The notes beneath the pieces were generated by a model. It saw only the letters and a list, made by a program, of their open reading frames with translations, was not told the origin of the DNA and did no database searches. Shown here piece after piece: positions 1-11,921 of a stretch of 64,000 bases of DNA. Numbering within the stretch: position 1 is the stretch's first letter; every line of letters begins with the position of its first letter. The DNA lies in assembly GCF_010723735.1 (NCBI RefSeq), contig NZ_BLLB01000002.1, forward strand, positions 1,426,001 to 1,490,000, read 5' to 3'. Both the position numbers and the translations under genes were made by a program. This stretch comes from Mycolicibacterium hippocampi. GTDB lineage: Bacteria; Actinomycetota; Actinomycetes; Mycobacteriales; Mycobacteriaceae.

Positions 1-132
1 CATCACCAGCGCGAGCACGATGCCGCCCAGCACCCACCATTTCGTATTCTTCCGGCGCGGGGGTGGCGGAGGTGGATACCAGCCGGGCTGGCCGCCCTGA
101 TAGGGCAGGGGCGGAGGGGGCGGCGCGGTCAC
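1..132 (-). CDS. Pro-rich membrane protein, N-terminal part (Rv0420c-like position)
   Basis: Only the first 44 codons are in the window; the gene runs off the left edge. It opens with GTG at 132. The visible protein has a cytosolic proline-rich head (PPPPPLPYQGGQPGWYPPPPPP), a basic RRKNTK stretch, and then the start of a hydrophobic segment (WWVLGGIVLALVM), which reads as a stop-transfer or uncleaved signal anchor. Pro-rich head plus single anchor is common in mycobacterial envelope proteins. Its place just beyond the Rv0421c-like hydrolase matches M. tuberculosis Rv0420c. The extracytoplasmic domain is not visible, so no function can be given. Confidence 0.7.
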   Translation of the reverse strand, partial: MTAPPPPPLPYQGGQPGWYPPPPPPRRKNTKWWVLGGIVLALVM

Positions 133-146
133 CGTCTGACGATAGC

Positions 147-757
147 TCAGCCGAGCAGGCCCAGTGCGGCATCGACGGCCAGAGCAGGCACATCGAGCTT
201 CTTGGAACCGAGGTCGTGCCGGGCGCCGGTGATCTCGAGGATCCGGGTCTCGGCGGCGACCAGCGCGGCGGCCGGGCGTAGTTCGGTGATGCTGCCGAAC
301 GGGTCCGCGGTGCCGTGGGTGAACACCGTCGGCACGGCGATCCGCGGCAGGTGCTCGGTACGCGCGCGTTCCGGCTTTCCGGGCGGATGCAGAGGGTACG
401 AGAACAGGGTGAGCACGTCGAGGTCGAGGCCGTCGTCGGCGACGGCCATCGAGGTGAGGCGTCCGCCGTAGGAGTGCCCGCCGGCGATCACCGGTCCGTC
501 CACGAAATCGCGCACCGCGGCCACCGCATCGAGGATTCCCGCGCGGTCGGCGGCCGACGAGCCCGACGGGGGACCTTTCGGGCGGCGCCGCCGGTAGGGC
601 AGGTTGTAGCGCACCGCCAGCCAGCCTCGGCGTGCCCATTGCTCGCAGATCGCCTGCAGAAGAGGTGACTCCCTGCTACCCCCGGCGCCGTGTGTCAGGG
701 CGACCGCGCCCACGGCAGTGCCGGCGGGCTCGTGCACGATGCCGGCGATCTGGTCCA

Positions 758-758
<1 letters not shown>
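147..758 (-). CDS. alpha/beta hydrolase (Rv0421c-like)
   Basis: A 203-residue single-domain alpha/beta hydrolase of the small dienelactone-hydrolase-like type. The nucleophile elbow is GHSYGG (Ser96), the acid is probably Asp152 in HGTADPFG, and the base His181 in GARHDLG. An oxyanion-type THGAGG motif lies at residues 22-27. The ATG at 758 is chosen because it overlaps the thiD stop (ATGA), which suggests translational coupling. A longer in-frame reading exists but lies wholly inside thiD. The substrate cannot be read from sequence. Linkage to thiD-thiC is positional only and does not prove a thiamine role. Confidence 0.85.
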
Positions 759-3258
<2,500 letters not shown>

Positions 3259-3345
3259 GTGTGGACGGTGCCACGCTAGCGCAGCGACCGCGCTTAGGGA
3301 ACCCTGCGGTGTCATCCCGCCGATCTCCCTGGGGCGATCGGGCCG

Positions 3346-3729
3346 CTAACGCAACAGCGCGCCGCGTAGAAAGAAGCGCTCCAGCTGCCGGGTGATGATG
3401 GCGCCGACGGGAAGCTGCGCGGCAATCACCAGATTGTCGTCAGCGACTTCCTCGGCCCATGCCGGCGGCCACCCACCGTCGCTGAGGCTGGTGTGGAAGG
3501 CCAGGACGACGTCGTCGCGGGTCATCTCCGACTCCACGACCATCGCCGTCGTCGTCGCCCGATGCGATGCCGCGCCGGCGAATCCGCGTCCACAGCCGCA
3601 GGGGCTGTCCGGGTTGCGACGGTCCCGATCGCACGGTTCCTGAATCCACACCAACTCGTGCTCCACGCAGTGGTGATAGTCGTCGGGATCGGTGCCCTGC
3701 GTAAGGCCGGTAGCCACAAGAATTTTCAT
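3346..3729 (-). CDS. conserved hypothetical protein, Cys/His-rich N-terminus
   Basis: A 127-aa soluble protein without signal peptide or membrane segment. The N-terminal half has Cys21, His24, Cys33, Cys44 and Cys46 (YHHCVEHE, EPCDRD, SPCGCGRGF), a possible metal-binding cluster. The C-terminal half (WAEEVADDNLVIAAQLPVGAIITRQLERF) looks like a small mixed alpha/beta domain. I do not recognise a characterised family. It sits between thiC and the HNH nuclease gene, on the same strand, and its start lies 7 bp from the end of that nuclease ORF. Confidence 0.7.
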   Translation of the reverse strand: MKILVATGLTQGTDPDDYHHCVEHELVWIQEPCDRDRRNPDSPCGCGRGFAGAASHRATTTAMVVESEMTRDDVVLAFHTSLSDGGWPPAWAEEVADDNLVIAAQLPVGAIITRQLERFFLRGALLR

Positions 3730-3736
3730 TGTGCTC

Positions 3737-5305
3737 CTAGAACGGTGGAGGTTCGTCAGGGTCGGTGTTGGTTTGTGGTGGCGGTTGCCAATCGGGCGGA
3801 AGTTCTTCGGGTTCGATGGGGTCGTTGACCCACCGGCAGAACGGACTGGTGCTGGGTTTGTCGCGGGTGGTGTAGCCGTGGAACAGAACCCTGGTTCGAC
3901 GGAAACGATTGCGGAACCGACGGCCGTCGATTTCTCTTGCGGCCGCCCGGTTGCGGTGGCGGTGGTAGGCGTCGACCGGGCGCTGCTCAGCTAGCCGCTT
4001 CCGGGCCGCGGCTACACGCTTGCGGTCTCTTTCGGAACGCGGTCTGCTTTGGCGGAATTGGGGAAATACCTCGGCACTGCCGGGAGCGGTGCGGTAGATC
4101 TGCCCCGCCGGGGAGGTCCACACGATGGTCCCGTCGGGTAGCTGTTTGTCCTTCCAGCCGTCGAAGGTCTTGCGCCGGTGATGTTCTCGGCAGTAGCAGG
4201 CCAGGTTCCACGGCACCGTCAACCCGCCAGCGCCAGGATCGGCGTGGTTGAACGGTTCGGTGTGGTCGACGTCGCAGCGCTGAGCGGGCACCGTGCACCC
4301 CGGGAAACGGCACGTCAGATCCCGACACCGGACCCAGCGCTCCAGCGCCGCTGACGGGCGGTACCGCAATGCTTCGCGGGCACTGACCTCGGGCTGGGTC
4401 AGGATGCGACGAGCCGCGTCGCGGGCCAGCTCACGGACCATCTCCGCGTCGATCACCCCGAAACCGGCCAGATACCCCGGCGCCTCACTGTTCCCGGCCA
4501 CGGTGGCTTCGGTCGCGATCACATTGATCACCGGCTTGACCCTCGCCGCCGGCTGGGCGGGTGCATCCTCGGCGCGGGAGGGGCAGTCGGGGCTGTCACA
4601 TCGACAGGTCAGCCCCACCCCGTCCACCAGGGCATCTACCGCATCGGCGCGGCGCTGCTCGAGAGTTCGTGGATCACCCGTGCACACCTGCTTGGCGACC
4701 TCGGAGAGCCGTCGGTCGAATGCTGCTGCCGCCGCGGCGGGCAGCTTGGCGCGGACCTGCGCCGTTCCATCCGGGCCGGCGGTCACGTGGACGTGCCGTT
4801 GATCGAAGGCCACCACCCGACGCTGCTTGGCCGCCTCTGCGTCGATGGTGTTGATCTTGGCGTCGACGGCGTTTATCACCCGCACGCGCGACCAGCACTG
4901 CCAATCGGATATCTGCTCGGCCAGCACGGCATCGAGCACCGCGCACTTGTCCTCGTCAACGAGCGCGGTACGGGCGAGGATGATCTCCACGATGTGCCAG
5001 TCCACGTGACCGGCCGCCAACAGCGCCCCGACCGCGGGAAGCCGGCAATCCAGCGTCTCGGCTTGCCCGACCAGATGGCGCGCCCTGGCAGCCGACATGT
5101 TCATCGCTGCCGACACTTCGGCGGTGGTACGGGCGAATCCGGCGATCATCGATGCGGCGTCAGCATCGATCTGCAACGCTTCTTCGATGCGCTGACCCAG
5201 CAACTGCGCCACTGCCGCGAGCTTGCGGGCCATCTGCATCGACTCCTGCCGATGCGCATCACCGACCACCGCGAGGAGCTCCGCCGGAGATCGATCATCG
5301 AACAT
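3737..5305 (-). CDS. HNH endonuclease, DUF222 / 13E12 repeat family
   Basis: A 522-aa protein of the actinobacterial 13E12 family: an N-terminal helical DUF222 domain (about residues 20-300) followed by an HNH nuclease domain near residues 340-400. The HNH part shows CRFPGC, CDVDHTEPFNHA, NLACYCREHHRRKT, giving zinc-type cysteines, the central DH and the final HH. The C-terminal 100 residues are Arg-rich and low-complexity. The ATG at 5305 begins MFDDRSPAELL, typical of the family; a 13-codon extension to 5344 is possible. These genes are multicopy and variable in mycobacteria and may be selfish or defence-related; the role is unproven. Confidence 0.9.
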   Translation of the reverse strand: MFDDRSPAELLAVVGDAHRQESMQMARKLAAVAQLLGQRIEEALQIDADAASMIAGFARTTAEVSAAMNMSAARARHLVGQAETLDCRLPAVGALLAAGHVDWHIVEIILARTALVDEDKCAVLDAVLAEQISDWQCWSRVRVINAVDAKINTIDAEAAKQRRVVAFDQRHVHVTAGPDGTAQVRAKLPAAAAAAFDRRLSEVAKQVCTGDPRTLEQRRADAVDALVDGVGLTCRCDSPDCPSRAEDAPAQPAARVKPVINVIATEATVAGNSEAPGYLAGFGVIDAEMVRELARDAARRILTQPEVSAREALRYRPSAALERWVRCRDLTCRFPGCTVPAQRCDVDHTEPFNHADPGAGGLTVPWNLACYCREHHRRKTFDGWKDKQLPDGTIVWTSPAGQIYRTAPGSAEVFPQFRQSRPRSERDRKRVAAARKRLAEQRPVDAYHRHRNRAAAREIDGRRFRNRFRRTRVLFHGYTTRDKPSTSPFCRWVNDPIEPEELPPDWQPPPQTNTDPDEPPPF

Positions 5306-5370
5306 GCATTCGATTCTAGGTCGGTGCACTGACAGGACGGCCACGCCGACCCGGTGCCGGCGTCGTGGGT

Positions 5371-6177
5371 TCAGGGGTCGACGAGGTCCACCAGGACGGG
5401 GGCGTGATCGCTGGGCTGTTTGCCTTTGCGTTCGGCGCGCACGATCTCGGCATGGGTGACCCGCTCGGCCAGCGTGGGCGAGCCCAGGATGAAGTCGATG
5501 CGCATGCCGCGGTTCTTCGGGAACCGCAGCTGGGTGTAGTCCCAGTAGGTGAATACGGCGGGCCCCGGCGTGAACGGCCGCACCACGTCGCTGAACCCGG
5601 CGTCGACGATCGCACCGAAGGCCGCACGCTCGGCCTCGGTGATGTGGGTGCTGCCCCGGTAGAACTCGACGTCCCAGACGTCGTCGTCGGTCGGGGCGAT
5701 GTTCCAGTCACCGACCAGGGCGATCGGCGCCGACGGATCGTCGGCCAGCCACGATGCCGCCGTTTCCCGAAGTGCGGCAAGCCATTGCAGCTTGTAGACG
5801 TAGTGCGCGGAGTCGACGGTGCGACCGTTGGGGATGTAGAGACTCCAGACCCGCACCCCGCCGCAGGTGGCGCCCAGTGCCCTGGCCTCGGCGGCGGCTT
5901 CCACGTCGGGCTTGTCACTCCACGTCGGCTGGCCGTCGAAGCCCACCGCGACGTCGTCGATACCGATCCGGGAGGCGATGGCCACGCCGTTCCACTGGTT
6001 GAAGCCGCAGTGCACCACGTCGTAGCCCAGCGCGGCGAACGGCATGGTGGGGAACTGCTCGTCGGAGCACTTGGTCTCCTGCATCGCCAGCACGTCGACA
6101 TCGGCACGGGCCAGCCAGTCGGTGACCCGATCGACCCGGGTGCGGATGGAGTTGACGTTCCAGGTGGCCAGGCGCAT
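5371..6177 (-). CDS. xthA: exodeoxyribonuclease III
   Basis: Base-excision repair AP endonuclease and 3'-5' exonuclease of the EEP fold, 268 aa as expected. Visible catalytic motifs: WNVNSIRTR at the N-terminus, MQETKCSDEQFP with metal-ligand Glu34, GDWNIAPTDDDVWD in the middle, and SDHAPV near the C-terminus with the catalytic His. Its place before the GNAT gene and def matches M. tuberculosis Rv0427c. A gap of about 9 bp to the GNAT gene suggests an operon. Confidence 0.96.
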   Translation of the reverse strand: MRLATWNVNSIRTRVDRVTDWLARADVDVLAMQETKCSDEQFPTMPFAALGYDVVHCGFNQWNGVAIASRIGIDDVAVGFDGQPTWSDKPDVEAAAEARALGATCGGVRVWSLYIPNGRTVDSAHYVYKLQWLAALRETAASWLADDPSAPIALVGDWNIAPTDDDVWDVEFYRGSTHITEAERAAFGAIVDAGFSDVVRPFTPGPAVFTYWDYTQLRFPKNRGMRIDFILGSPTLAERVTHAEIVRAERKGKQPSDHAPVLVDLVDP

Positions 6178-6186
6178 GGGTGAACC

Positions 6187-7098
6187 CTACGAGGGCGGTC
6201 TTTCCAGAAGATCCTCGGCGCGGACATAACGCGAACGGTGGTGCACCACGAATCCCATCGACTCGTAGAGCGCCCGCGCCGCGGTGTTGTCGGCGACCAC
6301 CTGGACGTACGCCCGGGTCGCGCCGTGGTCACGGCCCCAACCCAGCAGACCCGCGCACAGCGTTCGGGCCAGGCCCTGCCGCCGGGCCTCGTCGGCCACG
6401 TGCACTGCCGACACCCCGACCCACCGGGTGCCGTCCGGCGCCTCGGTCACCACCGCGCGCCCCACCGCCGCGTCGGCGAGTTCGCCGAAAACCACCACCC
6501 CGTCGACGACTGCGGTGAGCACCTCGTCTGGGACGTCGCGCTGGTTGATCCGTCGCCAACTCCCGCTGGGACGGGCAGTAAGCGTCATCTCCGGCACGGC
6601 AACGGCATCGTCGAGATCACCTGCCATCACCAGGTTCTCGGCATCGACCGGCACTGCGTCGGGCACTCTGAACAGCCGGTCCGGTGCGGAGATCAGGGCC
6701 GGCACGCCCCGGGCGGCGTACCAGTCCGCCGCAGCGACGACCTCGGCATGCGAGGTGAAGCGCAGCGGCACGGCGGAATTAGCTCGCCGGGTGTTGCCGA
6801 GCCCGTACCGCAACAGCCACCCGCCCAGCCAGTGCTGTTCGACGCCGGGCCAGCCGAGCGCCGCGGCGTGCTCGAGATTGCGGATCCCGCCGGTGCGCAC
6901 CGGGATCTCCGGCACCACCCGGACGGCCAGAACGTCGGCGGCCGCGACGTCGACGACGTCGCCGTGTCGGTTTCGCACCCGCACGGTCGTGCCGACGTCC
7001 ATCAGATGGCCGACCACATCGGTGTGCGGCGGCACCGCTCCGTCCGGCAGCCGGTACCGCAGGCTGACGCGGGTGCCGGGAGCGGGCAGGTCCACCAC
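6187..7098 (-). CDS. GNAT-family N-acetyltransferase (Rv0428c-like)
   Basis: A 303-aa protein. The first ~65 residues form a small beta domain (TRVSLRYRLPDGAVPP, HLMDVGTTVRVRNRHGDVVDV), followed by a linker and a C-terminal GNAT fold. The acetyl-CoA region is ARRQGLARTLCAGLLGWGRDHGATRAYVQVVADNTAARALYESMGF. Gene order xthA-GNAT-def equals Rv0427c-Rv0428c-Rv0429c. Because it lies beside peptide deformylase, an N-terminal protein or peptide acetylation role is tempting, but that is inference; the acceptor is unknown. Confidence 0.88.
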   Translation of the reverse strand: MVDLPAPGTRVSLRYRLPDGAVPPHTDVVGHLMDVGTTVRVRNRHGDVVDVAAADVLAVRVVPEIPVRTGGIRNLEHAAALGWPGVEQHWLGGWLLRYGLGNTRRANSAVPLRFTSHAEVVAAADWYAARGVPALISAPDRLFRVPDAVPVDAENLVMAGDLDDAVAVPEMTLTARPSGSWRRINQRDVPDEVLTAVVDGVVVFGELADAAVGRAVVTEAPDGTRWVGVSAVHVADEARRQGLARTLCAGLLGWGRDHGATRAYVQVVADNTAARALYESMGFVVHHRSRYVRAEDLLERPPS

Positions 7099-7101
7099 CG
7101 C

Positions 7102-7695
7102 TCAGTGGCCGAACGGGTCGGGGTCTTCGCCGGGCATCCAGGACAGCCCGGGCACGCCCCAGCCGTGGGACTTCACCGCCCGTTTTGCGCTGCGGGCGTT
7201 GCGCCCGACCAGGCGGTCGAGGTAGAGGAAACCGTCGAGGTGGCCGGTCTCGTGCTGCAGCATCCGGGCGAACAGGTCCGTCCCCTCGAGCGTGATCGGC
7301 GTGCCGTCGGCATCCAGGCCCGTCACCCGGGCCCACGTCGCCCGGCCCGTCGGGAAGGATTCGCCGGGCACCGACAGGCAGCCTTCGTCGTCGTCTTCGG
7401 GGTCCGGCATCGTCTCGGGTACCTCGGAGGTCTCCAGGACCGGGTTGACGATCACCCCGCGGCGCCGCGTCACCCTGCCGCGGGCGTCCGCGCAGTCGAA
7501 GACGAAGACCCGCTTGGCGACTCCGATCTGGTTGGCTGCCAGCCCGACTCCGTTGGCAGCGTCCATGGTGTCGTACAGATCGGTGATGAGGTCGGCCAGA
7601 TCGGCCGGCAACGAACCGTCGTCGGCGATGGGAACGGGTTCGGTCGCGGTGTGCAGGACGGGATCTCCCACGATGCGGATGGGTACTACGGCCAT
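7102..7695 (-). CDS. def: peptide deformylase
   Basis: Removes the formyl group from nascent N-formyl-Met. The 197-aa protein has the three deformylase motifs in order: [10 protein letters not shown] (motif 1), EGCLSVP (motif 2, with the metal-ligand Cys) and QHETGHLDG (motif 3, HExxH). An insertion rich in Asp/Glu ([13 protein letters not shown]) just before motif 2 and the C-terminal extension are typical of mycobacterial Def. First gene of the def-GNAT-xthA run, with three bases between def and the GNAT start. Confidence 0.97.
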   Translation of the reverse strand: MAVVPIRIVGDPVLHTATEPVPIADDGSLPADLADLITDLYDTMDAANGVGLAANQIGVAKRVFVFDCADARGRVTRRRGVIVNPVLETSEVPETMPDPEDDDEGCLSVPGESFPTGRATWARVTGLDADGTPITLEGTDLFARMLQHETGHLDGFLYLDRLVGRNARSAKRAVKSHGWGVPGLSWMPGEDPDPFGH

Positions 7696-7830
7696 GCGGA
7701 GAGCTTAAGCGGCGACCTTGGTCCGCCGACTCGCGGCGATTGATGACGGCTTCTGTGACCAAGCCGTGATTGAATACGGGCCGAACCACAGCGATGTAAT
7801 TTTCGAGCGTCGGAAGGGCCCAGAAAGCGA

Positions 7831-8148
7831 ATGGACGGCGCGATCGCGCGGACTGAGAAGTCGGGGGACTCTGCAGACGGCACCGCCCCCGCCGATGGGC
7901 TGACCCGCCGCGAGCACGACATCCTGGCCTTCGAGCGGCAGTGGTGGAAGTACGCGGGGTCCAAAGAGGACGCCATCAAGGAACTGTTCTCGATGTCGGC
8001 CACCAGGTACTACCAGGTGCTCAACGCGCTCGTCGACCGTCCTGAAGCGTTGGCTGCGGACCCGATGCTGGTCAAAAGGCTGCGACGGCTGCGCGCCAGC
8101 CGGCAGAAGGCCCGAGCCGCCCGCCGGCTCGGGTTCGATGTCACCTGA
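7831..8148 (+). CDS. DUF3263 protein, putative HTH DNA-binding (Rv0430-like)
   Basis: A 105-aa protein. Residues 24-60 (LTRREHDILAFERQWWKYAGSKEDAIKELFSMSATRYYQVLNALVD) form the DUF3263 core, which resembles a sigma-region-4-like helix-turn-helix. The C-terminus is strongly basic (RLRRLRASRQKARAARRLG). It opens the plus-strand run DUF3263, VirR-like, sodC and YbdK, in the same order as Rv0430-Rv0433. ATG at 7831 is the first good in-frame start. A DNA-binding role is inferred from the fold and charge only. Confidence 0.88.
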   Translation: MDGAIARTEKSGDSADGTAPADGLTRREHDILAFERQWWKYAGSKEDAIKELFSMSATRYYQVLNALVDRPEALAADPMLVKRLRRLRASRQKARAARRLGFDVT

Positions 8149-8191
8149 GCTCTGTCCGGCCGGCCGGCCGGGCTGGATACAGTAGGGCCCA

Positions 8192-8653
8192 ATGAACCAG
8201 CGAGAATCCTCGGGCCTGCCCCTGCGCGCCATGGTGATGGTGCTGCTGTTCCTCGGCGTGGTCTTCCTGCTCGTCGCGTTCCAGGCGCTGCGCAGCGACT
8301 CCGACGGTGCCGACGACTCCTCGGTCGCCACGACGACGGTCAGCACCACGCCCACCACCACACCGCCGCCCGCCGAACCCGCCAGGCCCGATGTGCGGGT
8401 GTTCAACATCTCCGAGGCCCCCGGCGTCGCCGAGGACACGGCCAACCGGCTGCGGGATGAGGGCTGGAACGTCACCGAGACCGGCAACCTGACGTTGCCG
8501 GAGACCACCGTCACCACGGTGTTCTTCAGTGATGCCCCGGGCGAGCAGCAGGCCGCCGAAGATCTCGGCCGACTGCTGGAGGCGCCGGTGGCCCCCCGGG
8601 TCCCGGAACTGATCGAGCAACCGCCAGGAGTGGTCGTGGCGGTCACCGGCTAG
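8192..8653 (+). CDS. VirR-like membrane protein with LytR_C domain (Rv0431-like)
   Basis: A 153-aa protein with one N-terminal transmembrane helix (about residues 12-33), a Thr/Pro-rich extracytoplasmic linker ([13 protein letters not shown]), and a LytR_C domain from about residue 65 ([34 protein letters not shown]). M. tuberculosis Rv0431, in the same position, is VirR, a regulator of vesicle release and immune modulation that acts at the cell wall. The same envelope role is inferred here from family and position. Confidence 0.9.
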   Translation: MNQRESSGLPLRAMVMVLLFLGVVFLLVAFQALRSDSDGADDSSVATTTVSTTPTTTPPPAEPARPDVRVFNISEAPGVAEDTANRLRDEGWNVTETGNLTLPETTVTTVFFSDAPGEQQAAEDLGRLLEAPVAPRVPELIEQPPGVVVAVTG

Positions 8654-8663
8654 GCTCTTGCAC

Positions 8664-9362
8664 ATGTTCAGGACCGTCGCCGCCGTCGCCTTGTTCGCCG
8701 TGCCCGCTCTCGCGTTGACCGCCTGCAGTCCCAACGAACCCATCGCCGACACGCCCGGAACCACGCCGTCGGTCTGGACCGGTTCGCCGTCGCCGTCGGC
8801 CTCGCCCGGCGAGCAGGGCGGGGGCGCGCAGGAGGGTTCCAGCGGTGAGACGCTGACCGCCGACCTGAATCTGCCCGACGGCACCACCATCGCCACCGCC
8901 GACATCGAGTTCTCCGATGGGTACGCCACGGTCACCGTGCAGACCACTGTCGCCGGCGAGCTCGCCCCCGGCTTCCACGGACTGCACATCCATTCGATCG
9001 GCACGTGTGAGGCCGACTCCGTCGCGCCGACCGGCGGTGCTCCCGCCGACTTCGCCTCCGCCGGGGGCCATCTGCAGGTGCCGGGCCACAGCGGACACCC
9101 CGCAAGCGGAGACCTGTCCTCGCTGCAGGTACGCGAAGACGGTTCGGCGATGCTGGTGACCACCACCGACGCGTTCACCGCCGAGGAACTGCTCGGCGGC
9201 GCCGGAACCGCGATCATCATCCACGAGGACGCCGACAACTTCGCCAACATCCCGCCAGAGCGTTACCAGCAGGTCAACGGTGATCCGCCGCCGGATCAGA
9301 CCACCCTGGCGACCGGCGACGCCGGAGCACGGGTGGCCTGCGGTGTCATCACGGGGTCCTGA
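8664..9362 (+). CDS. sodC: Cu,Zn superoxide dismutase, lipoprotein
   Basis: Extracytoplasmic Cu,Zn-SOD of 232 aa. A lipoprotein signal peptide ends in the lipobox LTAC (Cys21), followed by a Gly/Ser/Pro-rich tether. The metal-site motifs are [37 protein letters not shown] and the final ARVACGVI, whose Cys pairs with the one in GTCE. The ATG at 8664 is preferred over a TTG two codons upstream. The 3' end overlaps the next gene by about 20 bases. Same position as Rv0432. Confidence 0.96.
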   Translation: MFRTVAAVALFAVPALALTACSPNEPIADTPGTTPSVWTGSPSPSASPGEQGGGAQEGSSGETLTADLNLPDGTTIATADIEFSDGYATVTVQTTVAGELAPGFHGLHIHSIGTCEADSVAPTGGAPADFASAGGHLQVPGHSGHPASGDLSSLQVREDGSAMLVTTTDAFTAEELLGGAGTAIIIHEDADNFANIPPERYQQVNGDPPPDQTTLATGDAGARVACGVITGS

Positions 9363-10485
9363 CCGCGAGGCGAGTAGCCGCATCGATTTTGTCGGGTCGG
9401 CCCGGCCGACCCTGGGCGTCGAATGGGAGTTCGCGCTCGTCGACGCCGAGACCCGTGACCTGAGCAACGAAGCCGCCACCGTGATCGCCGAGCTGGGCGA
9501 GAACCCGCATGTGCACAAGGAACTGCTGCGCAACACCGTCGAGATCGTCACGGGCATCTGTGACAACGTCGGCGAGGCGATGGACGATCTGGCCTCGACG
9601 CTGCGTCCGGTGCGCACCGTCGTCCGGGAACGCGGCATGGAGTTGTTCTGCGCGGGCACCCACCCGTTCGCGAACTGGTCGGCGCAGAAGCTCACCGACA
9701 ACCCACGCTACGCAGAGCTGATCAAACGCACCCAGTGGTGGGGTCGGCAGATGCTGATCTGGGGTGTGCACGTCCACGTGGGGGTGTCCTCGGCGCACAA
9801 GGTGATGCCGATAGTCACCTCGATGCTCAACCACTATCCGCACCTGCTCGCACTGTCGGCGTCGTCTCCGTTCTGGGAGGGCGAGGACACCGGTTATGCA
9901 AGCAACCGCGCCATGATGTTCCAGCAGCTGCCGACCGCCGGTCTGCCCTTCCACTTCCAGGAGTGGCGCGAGTTCGAACGTTTCGTCGGTGACCAGAAGA
10001 AGACCGGCATCATCGACCACATGAACGAGATCCGTTGGGATGTGCGGCCTTCCCCACATCTGGGGACCATCGAGGTCCGGATCTTCGACGGGGTGTCGAA
10101 CCTTCGCGAGCTTTCGGCGTTGGTCGCATTGACGCACTGCCTGATCGTCGACCTGGACCGGCGCCTCGACGCCGGGGAGGCGCTGCCGGTGATGCCCCCG
10201 TGGCATGTCCAGGAGAACAAGTGGCGAGCGGCCCGCTATGGGCTCGACGCCATCATCATCCGCGACGCCGACAGCAACGAGCGGCTCGTCACCGAGGATC
10301 TGGACAACCTGCTGGAACGGCTTGTGCCGGTGGCGGAATCGCTGTCGTGCGGCGACGAGCTCGCCCGGGTCGCCGACATCTACCGCGTCGGTGCGTCCTA
10401 TCAGCGGCAGCGCCGGGTGGCCGAGGAACACGACGGTGACCTGCGTACCGTCGTGGACGCGCTGGTCGCCGAACTGGTGGTGTGA
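9343..10485 (+). CDS. YbdK-type carboxylate-amine ligase (glutamate-cysteine ligase 2 family, Rv0433-like)
   Basis: A 380-aa GCS2-family protein. Family motifs: [11 protein letters not shown] at the N-terminus, [37 protein letters not shown] and [26 protein letters not shown]. The ORF extends further upstream inside sodC. GTG at 9343 is chosen because it sits just before the conserved [18 protein letters not shown] and overlaps sodC by only 20 bp. The enzyme class couples glutamate or another carboxylate to an amine; the true substrate in mycobacteria, which use mycothiol, is unknown. Confidence 0.9.
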   Translation: MSSRGPDREASSRIDFVGSARPTLGVEWEFALVDAETRDLSNEAATVIAELGENPHVHKELLRNTVEIVTGICDNVGEAMDDLASTLRPVRTVVRERGMELFCAGTHPFANWSAQKLTDNPRYAELIKRTQWWGRQMLIWGVHVHVGVSSAHKVMPIVTSMLNHYPHLLALSASSPFWEGEDTGYASNRAMMFQQLPTAGLPFHFQEWREFERFVGDQKKTGIIDHMNEIRWDVRPSPHLGTIEVRIFDGVSNLRELSALVALTHCLIVDLDRRLDAGEALPVMPPWHVQENKWRAARYGLDAIIIRDADSNERLVTEDLDNLLERLVPVAESLSCGDELARVADIYRVGASYQRQRRVAEEHDGDLRTVVDALVAELVV

Positions 10486-10486
10486 C

Positions 10487-11119
10487 GTGCCGACGCTGCC
10501 GATGTTCCCGCTCGAGGTGGCGATGCTGCCCGGCGAGGAGCTGCCGCTGCGGATCTTCGAGCCGAGGTACGCGGCACTGGTGCAAACCTGCCTGGCTGCA
10601 GACGCTCCCGCGTTCGGGGTGGTGCTGATCGAAGCAGGCCGGGAGGTCGGCGGCGGGGACAGCAGAAGCGACGTCGGTGCGCTGGCCCACATCACCGAGC
10701 ACGCCGACCTGGGTGCGGGCCGCTACCGACTGAAATGTGTCATCGGGGAGCGGTTTCGGGTGCTGGAGTGGCAGCCCGACAATCCGTACCCCCAGGCGGC
10801 GGTCGAGTTGTGGCCGGACGCGCCCGGCGATCCCGTCGACGTGGCCGCGATCCGCGACATCGAGGACCGGATGGTGGGATTGTTCGAGCGCATCGCCGCG
10901 GTGCGCGGCGTACAGGTCAATGCGCGCGACATCGTGCTCGGCGCCGACGAATCCGGTGACGCCGCGAAGTGGTTGTACGCCTTGGCCACCCGGCTCCCGA
11001 TCGGTCAGGCCGACAAGTACGCGGTGCTTGCGGCCCCGACTGCCGCCGAGCGGGTGGTGGCACTTTCCGAGGCGGTGGACACCGTCATCGCGATGGTGGA
11101 GTTCCAGCTGTCGGAGTGA
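10487..11119 (+). CDS. Lon N-terminal-like (LON substrate-binding) domain protein (Rv0434-like)
   Basis: A 210-aa stand-alone LON-SB domain without ATPase or protease parts. The start VPTLPMFPLEVAMLPGEELPLRIFEPRYAALV is the hallmark of the family, followed by GVVLIEAGREVGGGD and the conserved RYRLKCVIGERFRVLEW. GTG at 10487 lies one base after the stop of the ligase gene, so they are probably co-translated. It is the last gene before the cation-transport block. Function is unknown beyond a presumed peptide-binding role. Confidence 0.9.
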   Translation: MPTLPMFPLEVAMLPGEELPLRIFEPRYAALVQTCLAADAPAFGVVLIEAGREVGGGDSRSDVGALAHITEHADLGAGRYRLKCVIGERFRVLEWQPDNPYPQAAVELWPDAPGDPVDVAAIRDIEDRMVGLFERIAAVRGVQVNARDIVLGADESGDAAKWLYALATRLPIGQADKYAVLAAPTAAERVVALSEAVDTVIAMVEFQLSE

Positions 11120-11126
11120 GGGTTTC

Positions 11127-11921
11127 TCAACCCAGCCGGCCCTCGATGAAGCCGCCCGCGGTGGAGGGCAACCGGCCGCTGTGGCCGGTTTCGCGGTGAT
11201 AGCGCCTCGTCAGCGCGCGGGCGTCGAAGGCGGTGATCTCCCATCCGCGGCAACACAGCGCGTTGCCGATGTCGTCCACAGTCGGCTCGCCGGCGTCCAC
11301 GGCGATCCGGCTGCCCCGCGTGCTGAGCAGCGAGATCTGGTCGAACAACGGGTTCCACGCGCCGTCGGGCAGCGCGGGCAGCACTCCCTCCACCGCCCAC
11401 ACCGTCGGCTCGCGAGGGTCGAAACCGCCCGCGCGCAACGACTCCGACCAGTCCACATCCGCGGCCACCGGGACCGGAACGTATTCGATCCCGGTCTTCT
11501 CGCCCGCCGCACGCATGGTCTCGCTCTTGTACGCCAGCACGTGCGGCCGGTCGACCTCGTAGATGACCGTGTCGGCCAGCCAGGGCAGGCGCCACGGCCG
11601 GGTGTCCAGACCCGCCGCGAGGATCACGACCTGCGTCAGGCCCCCGGCGCCGGCGGCGACGAGGAACTCGTCGAACCACTTCGTGCGCGCGGCGAGCGCC
11701 GCCGACAACTCCGGATCACAGTCCGCGTCGCGCCCGGCGACACCCAGTCCGGCCAACAGCGCCTCGGCGTAAGGGTCGGCGATCAACGGACGGCGGGAAG
11801 CCGACTCCGTTGCCCTGACCTTCGCGGCGTCCACCGCATCCAGACACGGGCCTTCGCGGACGGGTGCGTCACTGCCTCGGGGAATCACTGTCGCCGGGTT
11901 CCCCGTCGGGGCCGAAATCAT
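11127..11921 (-). CDS. class I SAM-dependent methyltransferase (TIGR00027 type)
   Basis: A 264-aa protein of the family expanded in mycobacteria. Visible features: the family opening REGPCLDAVDAAKVRATES, ARTKWFDEF, and the SAM site VVILAAGLDTRPWRLPW followed by the acidic VIYEVDRPHVLAYK. The ATG at 11921 overlaps mnhG by about 53 bp; an in-frame GTG at 11888 would reduce this and is a real alternative. It is the last gene of the Mrp operon by position and strand. No substrate is known for most members. Confidence 0.87.
   Translation of the reverse strand: MISAPTGNPATVIPRGSDAPVREGPCLDAVDAAKVRATESASRRPLIADPYAEALLAGLGVAGRDADCDPELSAALAARTKWFDEFLVAAGAGGLTQVVILAAGLDTRPWRLPWLADTVIYEVDRPHVLAYKSETMRAAGEKTGIEYVPVPVAADVDWSESLRAGGFDPREPTVWAVEGVLPALPDGAWNPLFDQISLLSTRGSRIAVDAGEPTVDDIGNALCCRGWEITAFDARALTRRYHRETGHSGRLPSTAGGFIEGRLG

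Noticed and set aside
8159..8172. GGCCGGCCGGCCGG run as a regulatory palindrome
   Set aside because: Simple GC repeat in a GC-rich genome with no other signal.
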